From the NCBI GenBank assembly GCA_946615495.1, contig CAMOHY010000112.1:1-7084 (forward strand): DNA of 7,084 nt, given 5' to 3'. Position 1 is the stretch's first letter; every line of letters starts with the position of its first letter. Origin of the DNA: an uncultured Clostridia bacterium. GTDB lineage: Bacteria; Bacillota; Clostridia; Christensenellales; Aristaeellaceae. The notes beneath the pieces were generated by a model. It searched no databases. It saw only the letters and a program-made list of their open reading frames with translations, and was not told where the DNA came from. Below are positions 1 through 6,407 of the stretch, piece by piece. The translations under genes and the position numbers were made by a program.

Positions 1-40
1 CCCACCAGCGAAGCTTTTCCTTGGTGATGGGCTTTTTCAT
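1..40 (-). CDS. 5' end of an unidentified downstream operon gene (partial)
   Basis: Only the first 13 codons are inside the window. They read MKKPITKEKLRWW and then run off the left edge. The ATG (40-38) overlaps the TGA stop of the propeller gene (39-37) as ATGA, and a strong ribosome site, AAAGGAGGGG at 56-47, lies 6 bases upstream inside the end of that gene. Overlap plus ribosome site make this a real, translationally coupled gene and the next member of the transporter operon. The product cannot be identified from 13 residues. A basic start followed by WW would suit an integral membrane protein. From memory, YIP1-family membrane proteins sit near NHL-repeat and CUT1 permease genes in some Bacillota, which is a guess to test and not a call. 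Confidence 0.75.
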   Translation of the reverse strand, partial: MKKPITKEKLRWW

Positions 41-1497
41 TTGCTTCCCCTCCTTTGCTTGCGGTTGTAGGAGATTTCAGAGCCGATCACCAGGGCGATC
101 AGCGCCACGCCGATGACGGCGATGACGCCGAAATGATCCCGCATCACTTCGCTGCGGTAGCCCTTGTAGGCCTTGGAGAAGAACTCCCGGTTGTTGCCCA
201 GCTTGAAGTAATCCATGGCCTGCTTGTACTGTTCCTGCATGAGCAAATTTTTGCCGATGCCCACATAGGCCGTTTCCATGTTGGAGCACAGGCGAAGCAC
301 CTGTTCAAAGCGGGCGGTGGCCTCGTCCCAGCGGCCATAATAGTAGGCTTCGTTAGCGTCCAGCAGGGCCTGGCCGAACTGGGAGGGCTCCATGATGTAG
401 GCGCAGCGCAGCGAGCTGTCGCCAATCACCAGCTTATCCCCCAGCCAGGCGATGGCGCTGGGAATTTTGAATTCGCCGTTCAAATTGCCCTTGCTGCCGA
501 ACACGGAAAGCAGCTCGCCGTCAAAGTTGTACAGGAACACGCGGCCATAGGCCTTATCCAGCACGGCGTAGGTGCCGTAGGGCTTTACCGCAATGTCCAC
601 AAACACGGAATTGCTGCCGTCCGGGGTCTTTAGGTCGCCAAGCACGTTAAAGCTGCCCATTTCCCGGATCACGTTTTTGCCCTGGAAATTCAAACGGAAC
701 ACGGGCTTATTGGCGCTCAGGTCGCTGGTGACGGCCATAACGAAGCCCTCCCCGTCCAGGGCCACGTTGTTGAAGGCGGGAGCGTAGGTTTTGCCCATTT
801 TTTCCTTCTGGGCGTCGGTGGCGATGGATTTCCACAGGAAATCCACCAGGTTCACCTGGGGCTCGTTCACGCCGAAGTAACGGGAAAAGGTGCCGTCCTC
901 GTTGAGCTCGATAATGCCCTCGTAGCTGCTTTGCACCACGATATAAATGCGGTCGGCGTTGTCCACCGTCACCTTGGCGGGCTTGAATTCGGTAACGCCG
1001 GTCATGTTGGCAGGCTTGGTAATAAGGCGCTTAAAGGTATAGGTTTCCCCGTCCAGCACCACCACCCGCTGGGCGGCGGTATCGGCGATGTAGAGCTCCT
1101 TTTGCTTTTCGTGGTAAAACGCGCCTTGGCAGCCGTTGAACATGAGCTGGGACCCATCCTCCAGAATCACAATCTTGTTGTTTGTATCCCGGATGGTTTT
1201 CAGGGTTTTGAGCATTTTCCCGTCTCCGTTCAGTACATGGACGCGGCTTTGTTTGCCGTCCACCAGGAAAATGCGTCCGTCCGCGCTGGTGCACACGTCG
1301 TCCACGCTGTCCAGGGAGATGCCCTTTAAGTTTTCGGACGTGATGGTTTTTTCCAGCAGGAAGGGGGACGGGGTGGATTTCACGTTGCCGTAAAAATCGT
1401 AGGTGTAGCCCTCATACACGTTGCTGGAGCCATCGGCGGCCAGGGCCGCGGCGGGAAGCAGCAGCAGGGCCAGCAGGAAGGAAAGCAATTTTTTCAT
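37..1497 (-). CDS. Secreted, C-terminally membrane-tethered NHL-type beta-propeller/TPR-like protein
   Basis: This is a 486-residue protein. Residues 1-20 form a classic signal peptide (basic MKK, leucine-rich core, likely cleavage after ALA-20). Six propeller-like repeats follow at about 62-100, 120-160, 170-209, 239-278, 297-334 and 342-371. Each has the NHL/SMP-30 pattern of an Asp/Asn-Gly-x-[IV]-hydrophobic-[VA]-x-D strand followed by a V-x-V-[LF]-[ND] strand, for example GRIFLVD and RVHVLN. Residues 377-444 resemble two degenerate TPR units (YYYGRWDEATARFEQVL, then QEQYKQAMDYF). A transmembrane helix at about 455-474 is followed by a basic tail (NRKQRRGSK), so the propeller should face outside. 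The ATG at 1497 is chosen because AAGGAGGG lies 8 bases upstream and the signal peptide begins there. The gene starts 14 bases after the MalG-like permease and its stop overlaps the next start. A scaffold or ligand-sensing accessory of the importer is inferred. No catalytic residues of a gluconolactonase-type enzyme could be recognised. Confidence 0.88.
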   Translation of the reverse strand: MKKLLSFLLALLLLPAAALAADGSSNVYEGYTYDFYGNVKSTPSPFLLEKTITSENLKGISLDSVDDVCTSADGRIFLVDGKQSRVHVLNGDGKMLKTLKTIRDTNNKIVILEDGSQLMFNGCQGAFYHEKQKELYIADTAAQRVVVLDGETYTFKRLITKPANMTGVTEFKPAKVTVDNADRIYIVVQSSYEGIIELNEDGTFSRYFGVNEPQVNLVDFLWKSIATDAQKEKMGKTYAPAFNNVALDGEGFVMAVTSDLSANKPVFRLNFQGKNVIREMGSFNVLGDLKTPDGSNSVFVDIAVKPYGTYAVLDKAYGRVFLYNFDGELLSVFGSKGNLNGEFKIPSAIAWLGDKLVIGDSSLRCAYIMEPSQFGQALLDANEAYYYGRWDEATARFEQVLRLCSNMETAYVGIGKNLLMQEQYKQAMDYFKLGNNREFFSKAYKGYRSEVMRDHFGVIAVIGVALIALVIGSEISYNRKQRRGSK

Positions 1498-1505
1498 CTT
1501 CTTTT

Positions 1506-1513
1506 CCCTCCTT
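1506..1513 (-). promoter_or_regulatory. Ribosome binding site that fixes the propeller gene start
   Basis: AAGGAGGG on the minus strand lies 8 bases before the ATG at 1497 and overlaps the TAA stop of the upstream permease (1514-1512). The reading frame stays open further upstream to 1788. That longer form would bury the permease C-terminus in a second frame and put a His/Arg-rich stretch before the signal peptide, so this site decides for the short start. Confidence 0.85.
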
Positions 1514-2423
1514 AATCCTTCATGCCGGAGGTGGACATGGTTTCCAGCACGTTGCTCTGGGAAATCACGAACACGGCCACCGGCACGGTCATCATAATCA
1601 GGGACACGGCGGAGGAAACGCCGGTGCGGGCGATGCCGCCGCTGACCAGCTGGGACAGCACGTAGCTGACGGGCTTGAGCTCTTCGGAATAGATGAACAC
1701 GCCGCCGGTGGTGCCCCACATTTGCTGGAAGGACAGAATAATCAGCGTGATCCAGGCGGGCTTGCACAGGGGCATGATGATGCGCCAATAAATGGTGAAT
1801 TCATTGGCCCCGTCGATGGTGGCGGCCTCGATCAGGGAATCGGGAATCTGCACGATGAAGTTTTTCATCAGGTACAGCCCCAGCGTGCCGCCTACCGCCG
1901 TTAGAATCACCGCCCAGTAGGTATCCACCAAGCCCAGGTAGGTCATAATCAGGTAATTGGGAATAGCGGTTACGGAAGCGGAGAACATGAGGGCGTACAC
2001 GATCAGGCTGCTCATCAATTTGCTGCCGGGGAACTGGTATTTCGCCAGGGCGAAGGCCGCCATGGAGCCCAGCAGCACGGTGCCCAGGGTGCCCAGGCCC
2101 GTGATGATGGCCGTATTGAAGATGTAACGGCTCATGGGCACGTCGAAGGATTCCAGAATGAAGGAAAGATCGTAGAAATTGTTCAGCGTGGGATTATCCA
2201 CCGTCAGCTTGGGCGGGAAAATGAAAATCTCGCTCATGGGCTTAAAGGCGTTCACCACAGTGAAGATCAGCGGGAACAGGGAGAAAATGCCAAACCCCGC
2301 CAGCAGGAGAAAGAGCAGGATATCCACCGCCAGGCTGCGGCGGCGCTTGAGTTTCCGCCTGCGCAGCGCGGCGACCAGGCCGTGCCGCCGGGGGGCCTTG
2401 GGAAGCTTCTTTTTCTTTGCCAT
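1512..2423 (-). CDS. CUT1 carbohydrate ABC transporter permease, MalG-like
   Basis: This 303-residue protein is one of the two membrane subunits of a sugar importer of the MalG/LacG/AraQ group (binding-protein-dependent transport inner-membrane component). About six membrane helices can be placed near residues 34-58, 100-127, 138-160, 168-190, 222-246 and 267-289. The cytoplasmic EAA loop that docks the ATPase is textbook at 199-218: EAATIDGANEFTIYWRIIMP, with the EAA, DGA and I-x-x-P positions kept. The start at 2423 has AAGGGGGG (2438-2431) 7 bases upstream and lies 13 bases after the stop of the MalF-like permease. Before the first helix there is an unusually basic stretch in which about half of residues 1-30 are Lys or Arg. 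The family assignment is firm. The sugar transported cannot be told from the sequence. Confidence 0.95.
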   Translation of the reverse strand: MAKKKKLPKAPRRHGLVAALRRRKLKRRRSLAVDILLFLLLAGFGIFSLFPLIFTVVNAFKPMSEIFIFPPKLTVDNPTLNNFYDLSFILESFDVPMSRYIFNTAIITGLGTLGTVLLGSMAAFALAKYQFPGSKLMSSLIVYALMFSASVTAIPNYLIMTYLGLVDTYWAVILTAVGGTLGLYLMKNFIVQIPDSLIEAATIDGANEFTIYWRIIMPLCKPAWITLIILSFQQMWGTTGGVFIYSEELKPVSYVLSQLVSGGIARTGVSSAVSLIMMTVPVAVFVISQSNVLETMSTSGMKD

Positions 2424-2436
2424 TTTTCTTCCCCCC

Positions 2437-3345
2437 TTAACCCAGCTTGCGCAGCAGCTTCTGCACCAGAATGTTGCAGAACAGCATGATTAGGAACAGC
2501 ACCACGGCGATGGTGCAGGCATAGCCCATTTCATAGCGCAGGTTGCCGTAATCGTGCAGATGGGTCATGATGGTGTGGCCCGCGTAGTTGACGGAGGGGA
2601 AGCCCACCAGGTCCAGGGAAATCTGGCTGACGGCGAAGGAGGACGTGATCTGCATTACCGCGCCGAACATGAGCTGGGGCTTCATGGCGGGCAGGGTGAT
2701 GAACCACAATTCCTGCCAGCGGTTCTTGATGCCCTCCACAGCCCCGGCTTCGTACATGGCCTTGTCCACCGTTTGCAAGCCGGCGATGAAGGAGAGGAAG
2801 GATACGCCCAGGCTCATCCACAATTGCACCACGATCAAAATGGGCATGATGTAGGCTTCCGTGGTGAGCCACAAAATGGCCTCCCTTGTAATCCCCAGCT
2901 TCATCAGCCAGGCGTTGGCCCAGCCGTAGGTATCGGAGGAAAAAATCAGCTTCCAGACCAGGTACACGTTGCCCGAAATGGAGGGGGCATAGAATACCAA
3001 TGTCATCAAGGCCCTGGGAATGCGGGGCAATTCGTTAATCAGCCAGGCGAACAGGAAGCACATGATGTAGGAAAGGGGCCCCGTCAAAAGGGCGAATACC
3101 AGGGTGTTTTTGAGGGCCGTCAAAAACACGTCGTCCTCCACGATCAGCGTCACATAGTTGGTCAGGCCCACGAAGGTGGGCATGCTGGTCATGTTGAAGG
3201 ATGTGAAGCTCAAGGCGATGGCGGCAGCCACCGGCAGCACCGTGAACAGGAAAAACACGATGGCGAAGGGGGCCACCAGCAGGTATTGGTTCCGGTACCG
3301 TTTCAGCGCCGCCCCAAAGGACAGCTTTTGGGAGGAAACCATCAT
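2437..3345 (-). CDS. CUT1 sugar ABC transporter permease, MalF/UgpA-like
   Basis: This 302-residue protein is the partner membrane subunit of the importer. Six membrane helices can be placed at about 21-47, 76-103, 112-135, 164-190, 218-239 and 274-298, close to the usual six-helix, 290-310 residue form that lacks the extra N-terminal helices and large periplasmic loop of enterobacterial MalF. The EAA loop is at 199-223 (EAGAVEGIKNRWQELWFITLP and following), with the conserved EA, G and LP. The ATG at 3345 overlaps the TGA of the binding-protein gene as ATGA. AAGGAGGG (3361-3354) lies 8 bases upstream, so the two genes are translationally coupled. A second ATG follows at once (3342), but it is 11 bases from the ribosome site and so is less likely. 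With the MalG-like subunit it would form the heterodimeric channel. No ATPase gene is present in the window. Confidence 0.95.
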   Translation of the reverse strand: MMVSSQKLSFGAALKRYRNQYLLVAPFAIVFFLFTVLPVAAAIALSFTSFNMTSMPTFVGLTNYVTLIVEDDVFLTALKNTLVFALLTGPLSYIMCFLFAWLINELPRIPRALMTLVFYAPSISGNVYLVWKLIFSSDTYGWANAWLMKLGITREAILWLTTEAYIMPILIVVQLWMSLGVSFLSFIAGLQTVDKAMYEAGAVEGIKNRWQELWFITLPAMKPQLMFGAVMQITSSFAVSQISLDLVGFPSVNYAGHTIMTHLHDYGNLRYEMGYACTIAVVLFLIMLFCNILVQKLLRKLG

Positions 3346-6284
3346 TCCTTCATCCCTCCTTCCATGGTGGTCAATCCAAATTCGGTGCGTTTCTTGGTCA
3401 GTTCCTTGTCAATATCCCGAATGTTCAGGTACAGGGTCTCCCGGGGGCTGGAAAGGTCCGCCACCACGTCCTCAAAGGCGTAGGAGATCATGCGGGTGTT
3501 CATGTAGTAGCCGGGCACGGCGGGCATGCCGGTCAAATGCCGATACTGGGAAAGCAGCTCGGAAAGCTCCTTGTTGCTCCAGGGCAACTGCCGGATCACG
3601 TCCGGGTCGGCGGCGGGATACCGGGCCGCGGCCCCCATGATGGATTCCAGGGTGTTGGCGTAGCTCAATTGGCTCTGGGTGGAATTCCACCACTTTACAA
3701 ACGCCCAGGCCGCGTCCTTGTTTTTCGCGCCCTTCATTATTACGGTCTGCACGGTGTCGCACACATAGGTGTTATCCAGCGTTCCATCGGGCAGCTCCGT
3801 GCCGGGGAAGGGGGCAAAGCTCCACAGGCCCTTGATTTCCGGGGCGAAAATTTCCAGGGTGCAGTAGGCGGTGTAATCCGTGATGCCCACCGGCATTTCG
3901 CCGGTGCGGAAGCGGTTGTTGAAATCCGCCTGCACCTCCAGGCCGTGCACCGTGAACAGATCGGTGAACCATTTGAAGGCTTCCATGGCCTCGTCGCTGT
4001 ACAGGGCGGAGGCAATGCCGTAATCGCCGCCCTGGCCCAGATAGATTTCGCCGCCATTTTGGTACACCATGGCCTGGAACACGTTAAGCCCCGTGGCCAC
4101 GCGGGTGGAGGGCATATAGAATTTATAGTTTTCCCGGCTGAGCACGGGAATCATTTCCATAATTTCCGTCCAGGTATGGGGCACGGACAGGCCCAAATCG
4201 TCCAGCACGTCCTGGCGGTAGAACAGCATTTGGAAGGTCACCTGCTCCGGAATGCCCCATACCCCGTCCTGATAGGAGGCGGTGCGCATGAGGCCCTGGC
4301 CGTACTTGGCGGTGGCTTCTTTGAAGCCCTCCAGCTTGCTTAAATCCAGCACCGCGCCGCGCATGGCAAAGTCCTGCGCCGTGGCCTGAGAAAGGCCGAT
4401 CACCACGTCGGGGCCGTTGCCAGCCAGGGCGGCCCGCAGCACCACGTCCGTGGGAATCAATTGCAGCTTCACGGGGATGCCCGTTTCGGGGGCGAAGGTT
4501 TCGTCGATCATGTTCTGGATGATCTGGGCCTGCTCCCGTCCCGCGGAAGCCATCCACACCTTGATGCCCTGGCTGCCGGTGGTTTCGCTGTCGGACACCA
4601 CGCTGCTGGCCGAATGGAAGAAGGTGGCGAAGAACCGGGCGGTGTCCGCCTTGATTCCCTCCCACCTGGTTTCCCGCGGCGCGGGAAGGGCGTCAAGATC
4701 GGCGGACAGAATCAGGCTGTCCATTTCCAGGGGCATGCTGGAAATATTCACAATCCAGGTGCCCAAGGCGGAAATGTTGTTTTTAAACTGGTTCAGCTCG
4801 TTCACGATCTGTTCCGGTTTTTGGGCCAGGCCTTCCGCCTCAATGGCCATTTTTTCCAGCAGGGCGGTGTTTTCGCCTTTTTCACCGGTGATCTTCACCA
4901 TTTCGTCCACCAGGGAATACAGCCGCCGGCTTTCCTTCTGCATGGAGGTTACGAACCCCGGCACCTTCTTGGCGATTTCATAATCGATAAACTGGCTGGG
5001 GGCCTGACCGGTGATTTGAATGGTGCGCAGGTACAGATCGTTCAGCGTGCGCAGGCTTTCCTCCACCTGGCTCAGCACCCCGCCGATGGACCCCAGCACC
5101 ACTTCCAGGCTCACCGTGTTTTCGCCCTCGTGCAGATGCACCCAATAGGGATGGCCGTTTTCGTCCGTCAGGGTGTAATTCTGCATCACTCCGGAGTAAT
5201 CAAAGCCCATCACCGCGGCCTCCGCGAAGGGGATTTCCCCGTTGATTTTAAGGCGGCGGTAGCTGGTCACGCCCCGGTTGGTCTGCCTCCCCTTAAAGGT
5301 GAGCAGATACAGGGCGTCCTTGGGCGCTTCCACCGTCCAGGTGATTTGGTCCCCCGGCTGGGCCCAGCTGCCCGCCCCAATGGTGGGGTACAGGGTATGC
5401 CAGGCGTGGTAGGGCACCAGCGCGGCGTCGGAATAATTCTTCTGCACGTTGATGGAGGGGCTGGATTTCAGGATTTCCCTGGTGCCCCCCTCCCGGCGCT
5501 CGGCCTGACAAATGACGGGCGCTTCGCCGCTGAGCGGCGCGATCCCCGCCGCCTGCCATCCGGCCAGCGCATCCGCGTAAGCCGGGGCCGCGGGCGCGGC
5601 TTCAAAGGAAAGGGAGGTAATCTCCATGGGCTCCTTTACCGCTTCAAAGGACAGGGTGTGCTCCCCTGCCGGCAAATAAAACAGAAGCGGCGCGCCGCTG
5701 CGGCGGTCGTAATCCTCCAGGAACACGGTTTGGGCCTGATAGACCTCCTCCGCATTGGGCCGGATCTCGTTTTCATTCTTTAAGCGAATGTCCTCGTCCC
5801 GCCACAGCCGCTTGAACACGATCTGGTTCAGGGCGTTGTAAGGGGCTTCCCCGTCCAAAAGCACCCGGCGCTGAATGTCCGACGTGGTGCCCGGCAGGCC
5901 GATGTAGCCCACCTTCAGGTGATAAAACCCGGCTTCCTCCACTGTAAACGGCCAGGTAAGCACGCCCGCGTCGCCCGTGAGCACGCCGTCCTGCCCGTTT
6001 TCCGCCTGGGCCGCGTCTTTTGCCTGCCAGGCAAAAACGTCCACCTCCACCTGGGCAGAAGATACCTTCTCCTCGTACCCGTTTTCGTCCAGGTAGGCCT
6101 GGTACGTCTTTTCCCTGGCCTGCCCTCCCTGCTTAGCGGACATGGCAAACAGCTTTTCTTCCTTGCCGGGAAGCAGCACGGCGCACAGCAGGGCGGCCGC
6201 GATTACTACCGCCGCGCATACGCCAATGATAACTTTTTTCTTGCTTCGCACGGGCTTCACCCCTTTTGTCTTTTCAGAAACCAT
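3342..6284 (-). CDS. Large membrane-anchored multi-domain extracellular solute-binding protein (family 1)
   Basis: This 980-residue protein is more than twice the usual 400-450 residues of a CUT1 binding protein. A basic N-terminus (RSKKK, 13-17) and one hydrophobic helix (about 18-39) act as a membrane anchor. The cysteines at 23 (IGVC) and 34 (ALLC) do not fit a lipobox. Two related beta-sandwich-like modules follow, at about 60-230 and 255-425. Residues 405-525 look mostly helical. Residues 572-920 are a family 1 solute-binding domain, shown by GIPVKLQLIP, a GNGPDVVIG segment, GVWGIPEQVTFQMLFYRQDV, VPHTWTEI, FAPFPGT and AWAFVKWW. The C-terminal tail of about 60 residues is mostly helical. 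The gene opens the transporter operon and overlaps the MalF-like permease by 4 bases. It should capture a carbohydrate or related ligand outside the cell. The binding-domain call is firm, the front modules are not matched to a named family, and the substrate is unknown. The first ATG lacks a ribosome site, and a GTG at 6251 is an alternative start. Confidence 0.9.
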   Translation of the reverse strand: MVSEKTKGVKPVRSKKKVIIGVCAAVVIAAALLCAVLLPGKEEKLFAMSAKQGGQAREKTYQAYLDENGYEEKVSSAQVEVDVFAWQAKDAAQAENGQDGVLTGDAGVLTWPFTVEEAGFYHLKVGYIGLPGTTSDIQRRVLLDGEAPYNALNQIVFKRLWRDEDIRLKNENEIRPNAEEVYQAQTVFLEDYDRRSGAPLLFYLPAGEHTLSFEAVKEPMEITSLSFEAAPAAPAYADALAGWQAAGIAPLSGEAPVICQAERREGGTREILKSSPSINVQKNYSDAALVPYHAWHTLYPTIGAGSWAQPGDQITWTVEAPKDALYLLTFKGRQTNRGVTSYRRLKINGEIPFAEAAVMGFDYSGVMQNYTLTDENGHPYWVHLHEGENTVSLEVVLGSIGGVLSQVEESLRTLNDLYLRTIQITGQAPSQFIDYEIAKKVPGFVTSMQKESRRLYSLVDEMVKITGEKGENTALLEKMAIEAEGLAQKPEQIVNELNQFKNNISALGTWIVNISSMPLEMDSLILSADLDALPAPRETRWEGIKADTARFFATFFHSASSVVSDSETTGSQGIKVWMASAGREQAQIIQNMIDETFAPETGIPVKLQLIPTDVVLRAALAGNGPDVVIGLSQATAQDFAMRGAVLDLSKLEGFKEATAKYGQGLMRTASYQDGVWGIPEQVTFQMLFYRQDVLDDLGLSVPHTWTEIMEMIPVLSRENYKFYMPSTRVATGLNVFQAMVYQNGGEIYLGQGGDYGIASALYSDEAMEAFKWFTDLFTVHGLEVQADFNNRFRTGEMPVGITDYTAYCTLEIFAPEIKGLWSFAPFPGTELPDGTLDNTYVCDTVQTVIMKGAKNKDAAWAFVKWWNSTQSQLSYANTLESIMGAAARYPAADPDVIRQLPWSNKELSELLSQYRHLTGMPAVPGYYMNTRMISYAFEDVVADLSSPRETLYLNIRDIDKELTKKRTEFGLTTMEGGMKE
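6249..6259 (-). promoter_or_regulatory. Candidate alternative start region (GTG, codon 12) of the large binding protein
   Basis: Upstream of the ATG at 6284 the minus strand reads AAAGCGCCAAACAAAAA, with no Shine-Dalgarno match, although every other start here has a strong one. Codon 12 is a GTG (6251-6249). It is preceded by AAGGGGTGAAGCCC, a purine-rich block with an 8-base spacer from AGGGG. Starting there would give (M)RSKKKVIIGV, a normal short signal-anchor N-terminus. The block is a weaker match than the other sites, so the ATG is kept as the annotated start and this is given as the alternative. Confidence 0.35.
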
Positions 6285-6311
6285 TTTTTGTTTGGCGCTT
6301 TGGGCTTGATG

Positions 6312-6363
6312 AAAACGAAAGGCGGCGGGCGCCGCAGGGATGGCCCCCGGTTACGCCCGCCGC
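6312..6363 (-). terminator. Intrinsic terminator between the Ig-like gene and the transporter operon
   Basis: A perfect 10-base-pair GC stem is formed by 6354-6363 and 6322-6331, with an extra G-U pair inside (6353/6332) on the minus transcript. The 20-base loop (6333-6352) can itself fold further (CCG/CGG and GGG/CCC pairs). The stem is followed on the minus strand by a T-rich run, CTTTCGTTTTC (6321-6311), as expected for a Rho-independent terminator reading leftward. It lies 45 bases past the stop of the Ig-like gene and ends only about 28 bases before the ATG at 6284. Confidence 0.75.
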
Positions 6364-6369
6364 TGCGGG

Positions 6370-6395
6370 GACGCGCCGGATGGAACCGGCGCGCC
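6370..6395 (-). other. GC-rich stem-loop just after the Ig-like gene
   Basis: CGCGCCGG (6372-6379) and CCGGCGCG (6386-6393) are perfect inverted repeats around a 6-base loop. On the minus-strand RNA the stem extends to 10 pairs through a G-U pair (6394/6371) and a G-C pair (6395/6370). On the plus strand the first of these is a mismatch, so the structure fits a leftward transcript better. No T run follows it. It could protect the 3' end of the upstream message or act with the terminator next to it. Confidence 0.6.
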
Positions 6396-6407
6396 ATGGG
6401 ATTTCAA

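Noticed and set aside
1448..1482. AGCAGCAGCAGG-like short repeat
   Set aside because: It is the Leu/Ala codon run of the signal peptide, not a separate repeat element.
1498..1788. Longer form of the propeller protein, starting at 1788
   Set aside because: It would overlap the MalG-like permease by 277 bases, its extra residues are a His/Arg-rich out-of-frame translation, and it would bury a clear signal peptide and ribosome site at 1497.
2554..3483. Long plus-strand open frame of 309 codons
   Set aside because: It lies opposite the MalF-like permease and the end of the binding-protein gene. Its composition (rich in Gly, His and Gln) is that of an antisense shadow, and it resembles no protein family I know.
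3537..4343. Plus-strand open frame of 268 codons
   Set aside because: It is antisense to the solute-binding domain, whose own motifs are intact. The product is low-complexity Gly/His/Val with no domain.
4461..5783. Long plus-strand open frame of 440 codons
   Set aside because: It is antisense to the binding-protein gene in GC-rich DNA, with a His/Gly/Gln-rich product and no recognisable motif. The minus-strand frame has clear family motifs throughout this range.
6332..6368. Full attenuator with terminator and antiterminator
   Set aside because: The competing pairing is only 6 base pairs against a 10-bp terminator stem, and there is no leader peptide, T-box or known riboswitch sequence. It is kept only as a remark under the terminator finding.
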